The notes beneath the pieces were generated by a model that did not search any database, had not been told where the DNA came from, and saw only the letters and a list, made by a program, of their open reading frames with translations. Source: Parietaria judaica (lineage: Eukaryota > Streptophyta > Magnoliopsida > Rosales > Urticaceae). Taken from it: 64,000 nucleotides of DNA. This document shows, one piece after another, positions 10,651 to 21,825 of the stretch. Location of the stretch: contig OX940864.1 in the NCBI GenBank assembly GCA_954871525.1, positions 8,674,001-8,738,000 of the forward strand, in the 5' to 3' direction. Numbering within the stretch: the first letter of the stretch is position 1; each line of letters starts with the position of its first letter. The position numbers were made by a program, and so were the translations under genes.

Positions 10651-11949
10651 TCAAGTATCATAGATGACTGCAGGATCCACAGATGCAAAGGCTAGCAAGT
10701 CAGGATTTGTTTCGAAATGCTCCATCTCTTCCTCGGCCAACCCCAACCACACTTCTATTCCTTCCCCGTCTCTTGTATCCATCATCACACAAGTGTTCTT
10801 AGCCCTAGATATGCTAGGGTTGCAAACCCATGCCGGCTTTCCCCATCCAAAATCCACACTATAAAGCGGAAACCGGCACCAACTGCTTGCCGCAAAGTCA
10901 AACAAGCTACCATCTACAACATAATCGTTTTGCACTATGGGTGGGATTCCTTCATTCCAGATTGCTTTGACTTCATCGACGCCTTTCCGGAGAAGAACCA
11001 CCAGATCTTTTAGCTCGATTTTTCCCACTTCGCTGCTGCTCCACCACTTGGTTTTGAAGAACCACAAGAGGTTTCCCACAGTGTTTTCCGGCAAACAAGG
11101 GTTCATCCTCCTTCGTATGTTCACAACCTGGATGAAACAAGAACCGGACTTATCAGATTTCGATTGTTCCGATACAGATGAAGCCTCAATCACACATTTC
11201 CAGATGAGTGCCGAGACAGCTTCAACCCGTGTAGGGTCTCTCGTGATTGAGGCAGTGGCTGCTACTTTTTGCCTTAGAGCTTCAATTCTCGTGCGGCGGA
11301 AGACCAGTCTCTTAGATTTTATTTTCTCATTAGCATCCGGAACCTTATAAGGCTCTACAAAGTACGCCAAGGATTCCAGCGGTGGGAACATTGATGCCGA
11401 TGATACGAACTGCGGAACCAAAGTTTGTTCAAGCTCAGATCTTGAAGTTGCGGAAGCCCAGGAGTTGAGGAACATGCTCAGCGTGGAAGCGTCGCCAGCT
11501 TTGTGCGAAAGACACGCGCAGATCGCCAAGCCGCCGCAGTCGAAGAAGTTGGCTTGGACCAGAAGGAGAGGACTACAATCTTCAACGCAGTTGGGAACAA
11601 ATTCTTTCAGCGTGTCAAGGGAAGGGTTCGCCAGAATTCTCGACATCGGACAGTTGAATTTCGCTGCCACAAACTCAGCCCCGTCGTCGTTGCATGTGAT
11701 AGACACGTTGTCTTGGAGTCTCCCTGCGAAATGGTAGAACCTTGTCAAGGTTTGGGACAGAGATTTGATCAGAAGTTGGGATGTTTCGGATATGCTCTTA
11801 AGAAAGGTGGTGCTAGGATAGAACAGAAGTACTGGGACCAGACGATTTGAGCATAGCTGATCAAGAAATGAGAGTTCATATCTTCCACACTTCTTTGGAG
11901 TTGGAGATGAAGGTTTTACTGTTTCCCTCTGTATTATTTCAAGCTTCAT
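10651..11949 (-). CDS. BAHD acyltransferase, vinorine-synthase-like, 432 aa
   Basis: Intact single-exon BAHD acyltransferase on the minus strand. With the start used here the catalytic motif is H149-K-A-G-D153 (CLSHKAGDAST) and the structural motif is D366-F-G-W-G370 (VDFGWGKPAWV). The start is the ATG at 11949, because MKLEIIQRETVKPSSPTP aligns at once with the N termini of relatives. An upstream in-frame ATG at 12057 would add 36 residues, including a low-complexity YHYIYIYM stretch encoded by a TA microsatellite, and is unlikely to be used. The protein differs clearly from the other copies in this window (for example KCGRYELSFLDQ, and HKAGD rather than HRIAD), so it is an older branch. Its features match the vinorine synthase / alcohol acetyltransferase clade. 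Acceptor unknown. Confidence 0.92.
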   Translation of the reverse strand: MKLEIIQRETVKPSSPTPKKCGRYELSFLDQLCSNRLVPVLLFYPSTTFLKSISETSQLLIKSLSQTLTRFYHFAGRLQDNVSITCNDDGAEFVAAKFNCPMSRILANPSLDTLKEFVPNCVEDCSPLLLVQANFFDCGGLAICACLSHKAGDASTLSMFLNSWASATSRSELEQTLVPQFVSSASMFPPLESLAYFVEPYKVPDANEKIKSKRLVFRRTRIEALRQKVAATASITRDPTRVEAVSALIWKCVIEASSVSEQSKSDKSGSCFIQVVNIRRRMNPCLPENTVGNLLWFFKTKWWSSSEVGKIELKDLVVLLRKGVDEVKAIWNEGIPPIVQNDYVVDGSLFDFAASSWCRFPLYSVDFGWGKPAWVCNPSISRAKNTCVMMDTRDGEGIEVWLGLAEEEMEHFETNPDLLAFASVDPAVIYDT

Positions 11950-12057
11950 TTTTGTTGAATAAATTTCAGATATTGAAGGCTGAATCCCTAAGCTCATATA
12001 TATATATATATAGTGATAGCTTTTCATCGGTATCGTAGATGACGTAGTAGAGACCAT

Positions 12058-13158
12058 GTTTCCTAAAATTTGGATTTCCGTTATTTAATTCATACGCGTT
12101 AGCTTATTGAGATACGTATTTGATTATGATAAATAATGATATTTTGGTGGGTAATTAATAAGAAAGATACTCTGTATCCCGATTCTGAACAACTTATTTA
12201 ATTATTTTTATAACAAAGAATACGAAATCCACTATTTTTGTAAAGAGGCGAATGAAGTCGTTAACGATTTAAGTCTTATGATGCTGATGCTAGAGATAAT
12301 TTGTATACCAACTCTAGCGATCTTCCATTTCTTGTAAAAGGTTTTGTTAGGTTAAAATGAGTTTAATTTGCTTTATCTTAGACATGTTTAAAAAAAAATA
12401 ATGTTTTGTTGTGTTTAGTAGTTTTGAGTTTTTTTAATGCATTTATTTTTATGGTATTTTGGTTTAATTACTCTAAACTCCATTGATCATTTATCCCCAC
12501 GGTTTTTCTCCATCATAAGTGAGAGTTATGTTAATAAATTTGAGACGAAAAAAAAAAATGCTCCGGACTTCTTTCTCGTGATTCCCGTCTCAGGCTCTTT
12601 AGAGATGTTCAAGTAGATATATGAAAACATATAATGTTCATGTCATTTTGATCAAAACATTTATAAGCATCTTTTTGTTTTTTTTTGAACTTTTACATAG
12701 AAGAAAAAAACACCAAATAAATATTTTAAATTCACCTCTCTCTAAAATAAGACTCACTTCATTTATTTATCTATGGTTTTATGACTCCTCTGTAATCTAA
12801 CTTTTGTTGAAGTCTTATTCATTTTTGCTCTATATTCAATGATCAAAGATAAAATCTAACCAAATTTTTTCAAAATATACTTACAAAATCATTTACTAAA
12901 TTTAAAATTGCAAACACAAAATTTTAAACTAAAATGACTATGTTAAAAATTATATTTCATGAACTACGTACGTCCAATATTTATATGGTAAAAATTGGCC
13001 TTAGTATTTTCTAAAGCTTATAAATTTATAATCATGTCACCTAACGTTTAAGAATTTTGCGTCGCTAAGAATATTGTAAGCTAAATTAGTTTTTTCTTTT
13101 CTTTGCTCATTTTCCATACAGAAGCTAGAATATTATTATCATTAATTTATTATTATAA
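12058..13158. other. Intergenic, A/T-rich
   Basis: Upstream flank of the minus-strand acyltransferase, then A/T-rich DNA with one dispersed-repeat copy at about 12495-12548. No gene seen. Confidence 0.35.
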
Positions 13159-13617
13159 AGGGTTATTGACGGTGAAATTACCCAAAGTTTGGTCAAAGAA
13201 CCTCTCGTGTACACAAAGTTTAAAAGTGGTGGCAAAAGTACCCAAAGTCGCATTTGGGGCGTTGACTACTCCATTCTCGTAATGCAGTTAACTTATCCGT
13301 TAACTCTGGCCACGTGGACAAACGTGCGTTGCTGATATAGAATTTTTTTACCATGTGGACGAGCCCAATTAGGGGTTTAATTCGTTATTTTGTCGTAAAT
13401 GAAACTGATGTGGGCTCGTCACGTGGCAAAAACTTGCTATGTCACCAACCCACGTTTGTCCACGTGGCCAGAGTTAACAGGTAAGTTAACTGCGTTACGA
13501 AAATAGAGTGGTCAACGCCTTAAATGTGACTTTGGATACTTTTGCCACCACTTTTAGACTTCGGGTAACGAGAGGTTCTTTGATCAAACTTTAGTATTTT
13601 TTGCCATGATTAACCCT
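13159..13617. mobile_element. Foldback MITE with ~190-bp arms
   Basis: Begins AGGGTTATTGACGG and ends CCATGATTAACCCT. The arms (about 13159-13350 and 13425-13617) are imperfect reverse complements, with mirrored blocks GGCCACGTGGACAAACGTG / CACGTTTGTCCACGTGGCC, AGTTAAC and CCAAAGTTTGGTCAAAGAACC. No ORF. The long arms resemble MULE-type or foldback elements. A clean target duplication was not found. Confidence 0.72.
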
Positions 13618-14734
13618 TACTATAAATAATGACTTTTTTTTTTTCTGCACGTTTTGATGAGAAATATAATATTATTAGAGTATTGCCGTCATATTTAAAT
13701 ATCTTTGTGCTATGTTTTGAAGGGAAGTTGTGTTTTGTTTTGTATATGATTTGAGCAATGATCTTATTTCAAAATCTTTGTGAAATACGTGTAAAATTTG
13801 TTGAGTTATAGTATGAATGACGTTCACGATTCGGCCAGTGATCTTACTTTCAAATCTTTATGCTTTATACTTTAATGAATGTCATATCACTATGCTGTGT
13901 ATCTGTATAGTATGACATAGCGAGACTTTAGTTTTAGCCTAGCTGAAAAACAAATTCAAATCAAACATAAAATTAATAGTGGCGAAAGAACTCAATATTC
14001 TACGTTAGGACGGCATAAATTCTATATATAAAAAAAAAAAAATCCAATTCAAAAGCTCTCAATGTCGTATAACAGTGGCGAAAAAATAAGATTTAGAATA
14101 TGCCGTGAACTTTGAGATACTTCAAAGTACTTTTGCATGTAGTATAATCCCATTTATATTTTAGATCTAAATTTCTGCATTTAAGTACCAAATTAAAAGG
14201 ATTAGTACTTATACCGATTATAGTACCAAAAAAGATCAGGAATTTTCACAGTATTTATGTAAAATATAGGGTACATTCACGTTATTTTTGAAGAAAAAAA
14301 AATTGCGGCTAAGAAGAGGATTCGAACTTGGGCCACAAGGAAAATTATAATTATATTTAGTGAAATGTGAATAATTATATTCTGATTTACGATTAAAAGC
14401 TTTTACTTATAAAAAACATTATTTTTCTTTTTAATTATTTTTCCTTTGTTTTTCCAATCTAGCCGGAGTGCCCCTATTTAATGATTTTAAAATATTTCTT
14501 ATATGAGTGCAATGTATATTTTTGTTATGGTGTGTATTATCGTATGTGCAAATCATTGTGCGATGGATAGTATTGAATATATATCGTGCTATATGGTATA
14601 TGTAATTTGAAAATTATCTTATTTAAATATCATTGTGATATATATATATGCTTGGAAGGTATATTCTGTATTACAACATGTACATGACTAAGTTTGGGTA
14701 TAGATCTTATATGAAAATCTTCCCATACACATGT
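13618..14734. other. Intergenic, A/T-rich
   Basis: No gene seen. A short tRNA B-box-like phrase (GGATTCGAACTTGGGCC) occurs at about 14319-14335 without a supporting A box, so it is not called as a gene. Confidence 0.3.
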
Positions 14735-15320
14735 GATGTCGAATTATTCATGATACTGAAATTGGAATGGAAGGAAATCTCCAAAATTCCGACAATTTAA
14801 GACACGATCTCTAACATTTATTTTCTATTATTACACTCTTTATTTCTAATATTATGTTTCTATTTTTAATTATTTGCTTTCGTAATTTGTGGCACTTGTT
14901 GCCTAAGCCTTTATCGTTTAAGCTTCATTTTTACGTTTTGAACCCTATTTATAAAGGGTTGCATGATTTTGTAATTCCATAGTGTTGAATGAAATGAAAA
15001 ATTGGAACCTTTGTGTTTCTCCAAATTCGAGTAATGATGTCGAATTATCATGATATCGGAATGGAAGGAAATCTTCAAAATTCCGACAATTCAAGACACG
15101 ATCTCTAACCTTTATTTTCTATTATTACGCTCTTTATTTCTAATATTATGTTTTCGTTTTTAATTATTTGCTTTCGTAATTTGTGGCATTTGTTGCCTTT
15201 ATACTTCAAGCTTCCTTTTTACGTTTTGAACCCTATTTATAAAGGGTTGCATGATTTTGTAATTCCATAGTGTTGAATGAAATGAAAAATTAGAACCTTT
15301 GTTTTTCTCCAAATTCGAGT
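14735..15320. repeat. Two direct copies of a ~300-bp unit
   Basis: The sequence from GATGTCGAATTA at 14735 recurs from 15036, a period of 301 bp, to about 15320 with few differences. Each copy contains ACCCTATTTATAAAGGGTTG, which has a TATA-box look, and GTGTTGAATGAAATGAAAAA. This is suggestive of a tandemly duplicated LTR segment. No coding potential. Confidence 0.8.
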
Positions 15321-16246
15321 TCTTGAGAGGATGCGATTTTGATGCCCCGAGTCTAGCATTCGTGCGCGAATCAATAGGCGAAGGAAGGTTCTTCGATCGG
15401 ATATTCGTGCGCCGAATCAACGATCGGGTGCGACTATCCCGGTTAACTTTATTTATCTACTTTGATCATCATTTATATTTCCGTTGCTACATGTATATCA
15501 TTCTGGCGATTATCTTCTTTTGAATATTTGTGCTCTATGCTTGGAAGCTATGCTATAGATATATAATGATTTGGCAATGATATTATATTTATTTTGGTGA
15601 TCTGATTTTAGGTAGTTACATTATTTGGGTAATAATTATATTTGTAGATATAAATGATTTAATATATATTTTGTTATGATTTGCTACTCATACTTCGGCT
15701 TTGCGTTTGGTTTTTGTTTTAATACTATTTCTAATAATATTTTCATATTATCGTATTGATATATTTTTAGTGAACAGGATATTCTTGTCTAGATGATTAA
15801 AATCAATACTTCTTCTTTTGTCTTTCAAATTTGGTGTGATTTGCACTCCATTTTTAAAGTTACGCTTTCAATATTCCATTTCAAATTGTTATACTTCGAT
15901 ATCTAATTCTATTATTAAAAACATATATTCTTCTCTGGACAAAGATGTCATTCTTCCTTCAAGTATCTTTTAAGTTTATCAATAGTTTTTTTAAGAAACG
16001 TGTACTTCATTGGAGAACTAAGACGCCATTCTTGTTTTGGTAGATTTCTTTTCTATATTTATATAAAAATAATAGATCAAACGACAAACAATCCAAGTAA
16101 CAAATTAATGATATATCATTTTAACAAGATATACAGGAAAGGAAACATATGAAGAATATGTGAGTATTATATAATAGACCAGTTATAATTGGCCACAGAA
16201 TCCAACTACAAGCTTTTCGGGCATTGTATCTTGAGATCGATTAACA
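15321..16246. other. Upstream region of acyltransferase gene
   Basis: A moderately G/C-rich phrase at 15325-15440 may belong to the preceding repeat. The rest is A/T-rich. A TATA-like TATATAATAG lies at about 16168-16177, some 70-80 bp before the ATG at 16247, a plausible core promoter. Confidence 0.35.
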
Positions 16247-17566
16247 ATGGCGGCAAAGAAGAGCAGTGTTGAGATAATCTCCACGAAGATCATCAAACCA
16301 TCGTCTCCAACACCAAACCACAAGAGGTTCCTCAAACTCTCTCTTCTCGACCAGACATTCTCAAGATACGGATCAACGATTTACTGCTACAAAACTCCCC
16401 CGAATATATCGTTGACCAGTTCTTCCCTCCAGAAATCACTCTCCAAAGCTTTAGAGCTCTTTTACCCTTTCGCAGGTCGATTCAATGACAACTTCACGTC
16501 CATCGACTGCAACGATCATGGAGCTTATTTCCTCGAAGCCATAATCAGTTCCAAGCTCTCGGAGTTTCTTCGGAATCCGAACCCCGAAACGGTCACCGAA
16601 CTCCTTCCATGCTCCGGCGCAATAACTCTTAGCGAAGCAACGAGAAATAATGTCGTCACGCTCGTTCAACTGACCGTATTTTCATGTGGTGGGATCGCCG
16701 TCGGACTTCAAGTGTCTCACAAGATCGCAGATGCCTTCTCCGTTTCCCGCTTCGCCAAAACATGGGCCGCCATATCTGCTGGCAACCGTGATGTCACACC
16801 GCCAGTTTTCGCCGGCTCATCGCTCCACTCGCCCCAAGTCCACCCCATCAAACGCATTGCTCCGACACCTCTGCAAGCTCCGTTAAGGTCCCGAAGGTTT
16901 CTCTTCAGCGTTGCAAAGTTGGCCGCTTTGAAGAGAAAAATCCAACAGAATGGCGGTGTTGACTTCCGTCCCTCGACCGTAGAAGCAATCTCATCACTTC
17001 TCGTGAGATGTGTCGCCCCGACTACTTCAGGAGCCAGCGCGCTCGTACAAATGGTAAACCTGCGCCAAAGACTGACTCCATTTTTGCCAGTAAACTGCAT
17101 CGGTAACTTGGCTTGGCCGCTCATTGTGTCTTCTAGAGGAAGCGAGCGCACTGCGGAGCTACATGAGATTGTGACGGTCATAAGGAAAGGGCTGTCGGAG
17201 TTTTTCAGCGATTGTCGAGACGACGGGTTGAAAGGAGAAGTACTCCTCTCGATGGCTCCACGCGTCGCAGAAGAAGAAGCCGAGCTAGCAAAGGCGGGCA
17301 TAAGCTTGAATTGGGTGTCAGTCTTGAGCTCGTTTCGCCCGTACGAAACGGATTTCGGGTGGGGAGAGCCTGCGTGGGTAACGGCGCCTCTATTTTTCAA
17401 CAAGCGTTTCATAATGATGCACTCAAAATCGGGCAAGGAAATCGAAGTATGGGCGACTTTGGAAGAAAGTGCGATGGCAAAGTTTGAAAGAAACCAAGAA
17501 CTCCTTGCATTTACTTCTGATGATGTCCCTATGCATATGGCAATATTTGCTCATTCTCGTCTATAA
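16247..17566 (+). CDS. BAHD acyltransferase, intact, 439 aa
   Basis: Intact single-exon BAHD acyltransferase. The catalytic motif is H158-K-I-A-D162 (VSHKIADAFS), and the DFGWG motif begins at D369 (YETDFGWGEPAWV). The N-terminal block is VEIISTKIIKPSSPTPNHKR, and the C terminus ends AHSRL. The length and most of the sequence match the gene at 2692 closely, so the two are recent paralogues. A one-residue deletion near residue 40 is balanced elsewhere. The start is the first ATG, aligned with the paralogue's MATKKS (here MAAKKS). A TATA-like element lies ~75 bp upstream. Expected role: cytosolic transfer of an acyl group from acyl-CoA to an alcohol or amine in specialised metabolism. The acceptor cannot be read from the sequence. 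Confidence 0.95.
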   Translation: MAAKKSSVEIISTKIIKPSSPTPNHKRFLKLSLLDQTFSRYGSTIYCYKTPPNISLTSSSLQKSLSKALELFYPFAGRFNDNFTSIDCNDHGAYFLEAIISSKLSEFLRNPNPETVTELLPCSGAITLSEATRNNVVTLVQLTVFSCGGIAVGLQVSHKIADAFSVSRFAKTWAAISAGNRDVTPPVFAGSSLHSPQVHPIKRIAPTPLQAPLRSRRFLFSVAKLAALKRKIQQNGGVDFRPSTVEAISSLLVRCVAPTTSGASALVQMVNLRQRLTPFLPVNCIGNLAWPLIVSSRGSERTAELHEIVTVIRKGLSEFFSDCRDDGLKGEVLLSMAPRVAEEEAELAKAGISLNWVSVLSSFRPYETDFGWGEPAWVTAPLFFNKRFIMMHSKSGKEIEVWATLEESAMAKFERNQELLAFTSDDVPMHMAIFAHSRL

Positions 17567-17819
17567 GTTGATTGCTCCAACTCCAAGCCAATTCGTGTGA
17601 GTAAGTGGAGAGAAGCACGAACAAATTTAATACTGTTTTCAACTTGTAATAGCGTGTGTATTCAGCTTTTATCGTCTGTTATTATTTATCATTGGTGTGT
17701 ATTTACATCACATGAATAATTTTATTGTATCTTCAATTTTATCTTCATACTACCACATCGCAATATTGGATAATTTGTGTCCGTGTGTTATTAGATAATT
17801 TTGATATTTGGGATGCTTT

Positions 17820-18054
17820 TGTTGTTAGGAATTTTGCCCTAATTCCCAATTCGAAAAACGATAAAAGCGATAAACGAAATTGAAATCGACACCAGAATTA
17901 TAGTAGTTCGCTCCCAGTGTAGGAGGTACGTCCACTTGCCGCCTGTAAATCTCGATCCACTATCAATCTCTCAATCGGAGTTTCTGGTTCAGCTTGACTG
18001 CTCTGCGTCGGCTCTCGGTAGCGCTTTCGTGTAGATTAGGCTTCACACTCAACA
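17820..18054 (-). mobile_element. Solo LTR or LTR fragment, inverted copy of the 9111-10269 family
   Basis: Read on the minus strand it begins TGTTGAGTGTGAAGCC and ends CCTAACAACA, giving TGTTG...CAACA ends. It shares long blocks with the LTR parts at 9111-9190 and 10100-10269 (for example CTCCGATTGAGAGATTGATA and GTGGATCGAGATTTACA). The flanks (GCTTT / TTTTT) do not form a clean duplication, so it may be a solo LTR with worn edges. Confidence 0.65.
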
Positions 18055-18746
18055 TTTTTTGTCTGAATATTGTATATCCTTATATAACCCTGTTACCACT
18101 GTATTCCTCCGCCATAAGTGAAGATTCTATTAATAAATTAATTTGAGACTAGGTCACTACGTGGGTGATCTTACACTATTTGGTAAAAAAAAAAAAAAAA
18201 GTTCTTTCCATCGAAAAACATCGAAAGTCCAATAATAGAACGAAAATAAATGAGATTAATATTTGGTAATCACGCCGCTATTAAAACCTTAAAAATATAT
18301 CTGTATATATAATATGAGAATTTAAAATGGCATTTAAGTATTGGCATAAAGGACTCTGATCGCTCTTGATAGCTTCTTTTGAAATGTCCGCTTGCTTCAT
18401 TCAGTTTTTTTTTTTTGAAAAATCATTCAGTTTTGAATATCCTCCTTTTTCACCACAATAATATATTAATTGCCTTTATATTGGGGTTTATGTAAAATCT
18501 TTGTAAAGTGCTACGATATTTTGGCTCTTTTATTCTCCAAAGCTTCAATAAGGAACCGTAAAATCTTTGTCTGGCCTCTTTGCCCCAACCTTATTCCCGG
18601 ATTTAAGCAAAAAAGTTTTAAACCGAAACCGGAACCAGTAATCAAGACATAAACAGAAAACCATCAAGGCAACAAACAATAATAAATAAATAAATAAGAA
18701 AGAAGTTGATTTAACAACAAATATACATATACACCAATCCACGCTA
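18055..18746. other. Intergenic, 3' flank of germin-like gene
   Basis: Contains a dispersed-repeat copy at about 18095-18150 (CCTCCGCCATAAGTGAAG...) and an A16-like run near 18185-18200. No further gene seen. Confidence 0.35.
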
Positions 18747-19439
18747 TCAAAAACCATGACCGGAACTGAACTCGGCCAGAGTGACATTCTCCGTGACGCC
18801 ACCTCCTGCAAATGAGACGAGGCTCTTTGCGAGACTGTTCACGCTCTCGCCGGCCCGGCTACTGCGACTGAACATAGCTCCCCCTATGCTCACAACACCG
18901 GGGTTCTGGCTATTGAGCACGGAGTAAGCCGTGGCGGCTCCAAAGCCGGCATTGAAGCAGAAGTGAAGCAGCCCTCTTGGGAAAACGGTCACGTCGCCCG
19001 CGCCAATCTTTTTCTCGAAGATAACGTTACCGGAGCTGATGAAGCCGACTACCACCGTGCCTTTCTCAACAAAGAACAACTCCGAAGCTCTGGGGTGCGA
19101 GTGAGGCGTCACCATGCCGTCAACCTCGAGGTCCGTCCTCGCCACAGAAAGTCCAAGCGTGTTCAGCCCCGGGAACTCCGACGCGGTGACAAGCTTCACC
19201 GCCGAGCGCGAGAGCTCGTCGGCGATTCCCGGCCGAGTCAGCTCCGACGACTTGAAGTCCAAAGCGGTAACCGCAAGAGGGTTCTTGCAAGGCAAGCCGT
19301 TGATGAAGATCGCCGGCTTCTCCTTAGCCGATATCGCCGGGCAAGTGTCATGGAGACTGTCGTGATCTGCGGAGCAGAGTTCGATTGGAAAAGTGATTAA
19401 CAGAGAAAGAAGGACGGCGAATGAAACTGTCGACCACAT
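18747..19439 (-). CDS. Germin-like protein (cupin), 230 aa
   Basis: Complete single-exon germin-like protein, a secreted cupin of the plant cell wall. An N-terminal signal peptide of ~23 residues (SFAVLLSLLITFPIELCSA) is followed by the germin Cys pair (C33 and C51). Germin box 1 (PHSHPRASELFFVEKG) supplies the metal ligands H113, H115 and E120. Box 2 (GDVTVFPRGLLHFCFNAG) supplies H159. All four expected Mn-binding residues are therefore present. An N-glycosylation sequon (NVT) lies near the C terminus. Family members form multimers; some have oxalate oxidase, superoxide dismutase or pyrophosphatase activity, and activity cannot be assigned here. The start is the ATG directly before the signal peptide. 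Many germins have one intron, and none is seen here. It has no functional link to the flanking acyltransferases. Confidence 0.93.
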   Translation of the reverse strand: MWSTVSFAVLLSLLITFPIELCSADHDSLHDTCPAISAKEKPAIFINGLPCKNPLAVTALDFKSSELTRPGIADELSRSAVKLVTASEFPGLNTLGLSVARTDLEVDGMVTPHSHPRASELFFVEKGTVVVGFISSGNVIFEKKIGAGDVTVFPRGLLHFCFNAGFGAATAYSVLNSQNPGVVSIGGAMFSRSSRAGESVNSLAKSLVSFAGGGVTENVTLAEFSSGHGF

Positions 19440-20425
19440 CTTGGGCTGAATCTATATGAATGGTTTTGTGGATATGTGATGATATTATGAGTAATTTTAT
19501 GTTTTTTTATTGAGGCTGCGAAAGCTTAGTGAATAGACATCAACAAGGCGTTGAGCTCACTTCTGGAGATTGAATTAGTTGCTTCTAAGAAAGATTATCT
19601 AAAGCATAATTATCTTTTTTATTTCTCTTCTAAATTCTAAATTCTAGTGTAAGTTATTAGAGGGAATTTCGCTTAATACCCTCTACTTTTTTTTTTTAAT
19701 TTTTTTTACTTTGTAAATTACAATGATATATGATATTTGATGCTGGAGTGTATATGATCAAGTCAATCGATTGAAATTTGCAAGCCATTTTTCAGATACA
19801 AATAAATACACTTTCATACACAATGATTAATAATAAAAATTTAGTTTTTCCAACATCACTTTTTTTTTTTTTTTTTAATTATATAAAAACGCTTTTTAAA
19901 AGCAATTATGGATATAAGGCATCTACACGAAACTAAGGCAAAAGGAGCTTTTGTGGAAGAAATGATATTAAAGAGATTATTGATTATTTATTTAAAATAT
20001 TGCATTATTAAAGATTCAATAACCATAATACTTTGCCATTTTGGAAAGGATTATAAGACTTTTTTTTTTTATATTTTATATCGTATCTAGGAAGATGTGA
20101 TGTCAGTGATTAGGGTTAGGGATAGTCCGATTTCTGTACAATATTGGTATTTATAATTTTAATCTACTTAATCTCCATATATAAAGGTCCATGCATGTAA
20201 TAGCCGCATAATCTAAATGTTTATTTTCATTTGCTAAATTACCAAATATTTGGCGCAAGCTCTTATTTCACTCTCTTGTTCTCTTTGTTTGGAGTTTGGA
20301 GTTTGGAGTCAGAATTATTGATTTCTTTTTAAATGAAAAAGTGGGGATCAGATCTCAGAACCGAATCCCCAAATATAATTCAGTGGCCGAATCAGGAAAA
20401 AATCATAATCTAATGTTGAATTAGT
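19440..20425. other. Upstream region of germin-like gene and A/T-rich spacer
   Basis: A/T-rich with long T-runs (about 19687-19701, 19860-19878). The telomere-like word 'gattagggttaggg' at 20109-20122 is isolated. No gene seen. Confidence 0.35.
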
Positions 20426-20557
20426 GAGAAAATCGATACTTAATCATAAATCTTTCAAAATTAGAAATTACTGAAAATCGATACTTAATCATAAATCTTT
20501 CAAAATTAGAAATCACTGAAAATCGATACTTAATCATAAATCTTTCAAAATTAGAAA
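20426..20557. repeat. 45-bp tandem repeat, three copies
   Basis: The unit GAAAATCGATACTTAATCAT followed by AAATCTTTCAAAATTAGAA and a short linker occurs three times in a row with a 45-bp period and almost no divergence, which suggests a recent expansion. Confidence 0.92.
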
Positions 20558-21208
20558 ACTAGTGATGTTTAGTGTTCATTCATCAAAATATCCATGCCTC
20601 TTTTTTTTTTTTCATATAGCCATATACCCTTGATCTCAGCTTCTTCTCCCTCATTTCGTTTCGTTTCATTTCATTTCCCCCTCATTTTTTCTTCTCCAAA
20701 AAGCCTCTCCATTTCTTTCTTCATTTTTTTCAACTCGGATTTTCAAATGACGATGGTAATAATATTCCGTTGGATAGATTAAGAGAAAAACAATGTCGTG
20801 AAAGCTAGTTTGTGCAGGAAGAAGAAAAAATAGTCGGAAAATATGAACACAAACACAACTTTTAGATGGAACTTTGGGTTATTTTGATCCGTCTTTCGAA
20901 AGATTTTTTTTCTTCTAAAACTTAAACTACAAAGTTGTATATCCATCTTCTGGCTTCAAAATAAGATTTAAATTGTATAATTTGGATAATATAAGAGTAA
21001 GTTGTTAAAAAAAATATATGATATTGTGCAGATTTTGGTCGGAGTTAGCAATATCGAACTCAGAGATAAATTGTATAGATTTTGTATTTTTGGCATAACT
21101 CATTAAGTTTTTGTCTAAATTTTACAAATGACTTACGGTTGGAAAGTTAAGAGATATATTTACAACTTTTATGTTTTACGTTTTATCAGAAAAATTCAAT
21201 AAAGATAC
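20558..21208. other. Intergenic
   Basis: Contains a pyrimidine-rich block at 20596-20740 that looks like a plant 5' leader, but no protein-like frame follows. No gene seen. Confidence 0.3.
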
Positions 21209-21789
21209 TGTAGAGGGCGATTTTCACCGCCCTTTTCCAGTCACAAAGATAATCACCAAATGACAAATAAACAACAATAATCGATGAATATCTCTGTTTT
21301 ATTATATTTTCCGAAATGAGCTCGGTTTTCTTCCGTTGAATAGCTGGACAGATGAAGGATCATGAGCATAAACTTTCTCTATTTCCTTAGCCTTTTCTAT
21401 TACAAGATTCATTTTTCTCTTTCCGGGTCTTTTTCCTCTATTTTTCCGAACCTTTACAAATGAGGCTTATCTTGCCTTTTATAGAGTTTACATTACATTT
21501 CCCTCGCATCTTTCCCGCCTTTTTCCTCTTTAATCATTCGCTTTCTGGCGTGATTTGAGGGCAGCATGGTTAATCCCTGCTTTATGTCACTTCCGAGCAG
21601 GCTGCCGTTATGGGTAGGTGAGCCTCATTAAATGCGCATCCCTTCAGCCGTCATTCGGCCCTGCAAGCCTCGTCGCTGGTGCTTCTTATCGAGTGAGTAG
21701 GTCGGCTTCATTAAATGCACATCTCGTCAATGGTCATTCGGCTCTGCATAATCATCATGACGAAATTCCTCGTCGAGTGTGATGGGACA
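21209..21789 (-). mobile_element. LTR-like fragment next to acyltransferase pseudogene
   Basis: Begins TGTAGAGGGCGATTTTCACC and ends near GGGACA at about 21789. On the minus strand it has a good TATA box (CTCTATAAAAGGC, about 21475-21487). Composition is higher in G/C than its surroundings, with a local direct repeat (TCATTAAATGC words near 21626 and 21711). No target duplication was found (GATAC versus CTTCA), so the ends are provisional. It replaces what should be the promoter and start of the pseudogene that follows. Confidence 0.4.
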
Positions 21790-21825
21790 CTTCATCGCAG
21801 TTTGCTTTCGTGAGGCCGTGCCTCC

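Noticed and set aside
11950..12058. Upstream start of the 10651 acyltransferase at 12057
   Set aside because: The extra 36 residues include a peptide encoded by a TA microsatellite and lack similarity to relatives; the ATG at 11949 aligns with family N termini.
17820..18054. Solo LTR with clear target duplication
   Set aside because: Flanks GCTTT and TTTTT do not match well. The LTR call is kept but the duplication is not claimed.
20109..20122. Interstitial telomere sequence (GATTAGGGTTAGGG)
   Set aside because: Only about two units of an imperfect motif, which can arise by chance.
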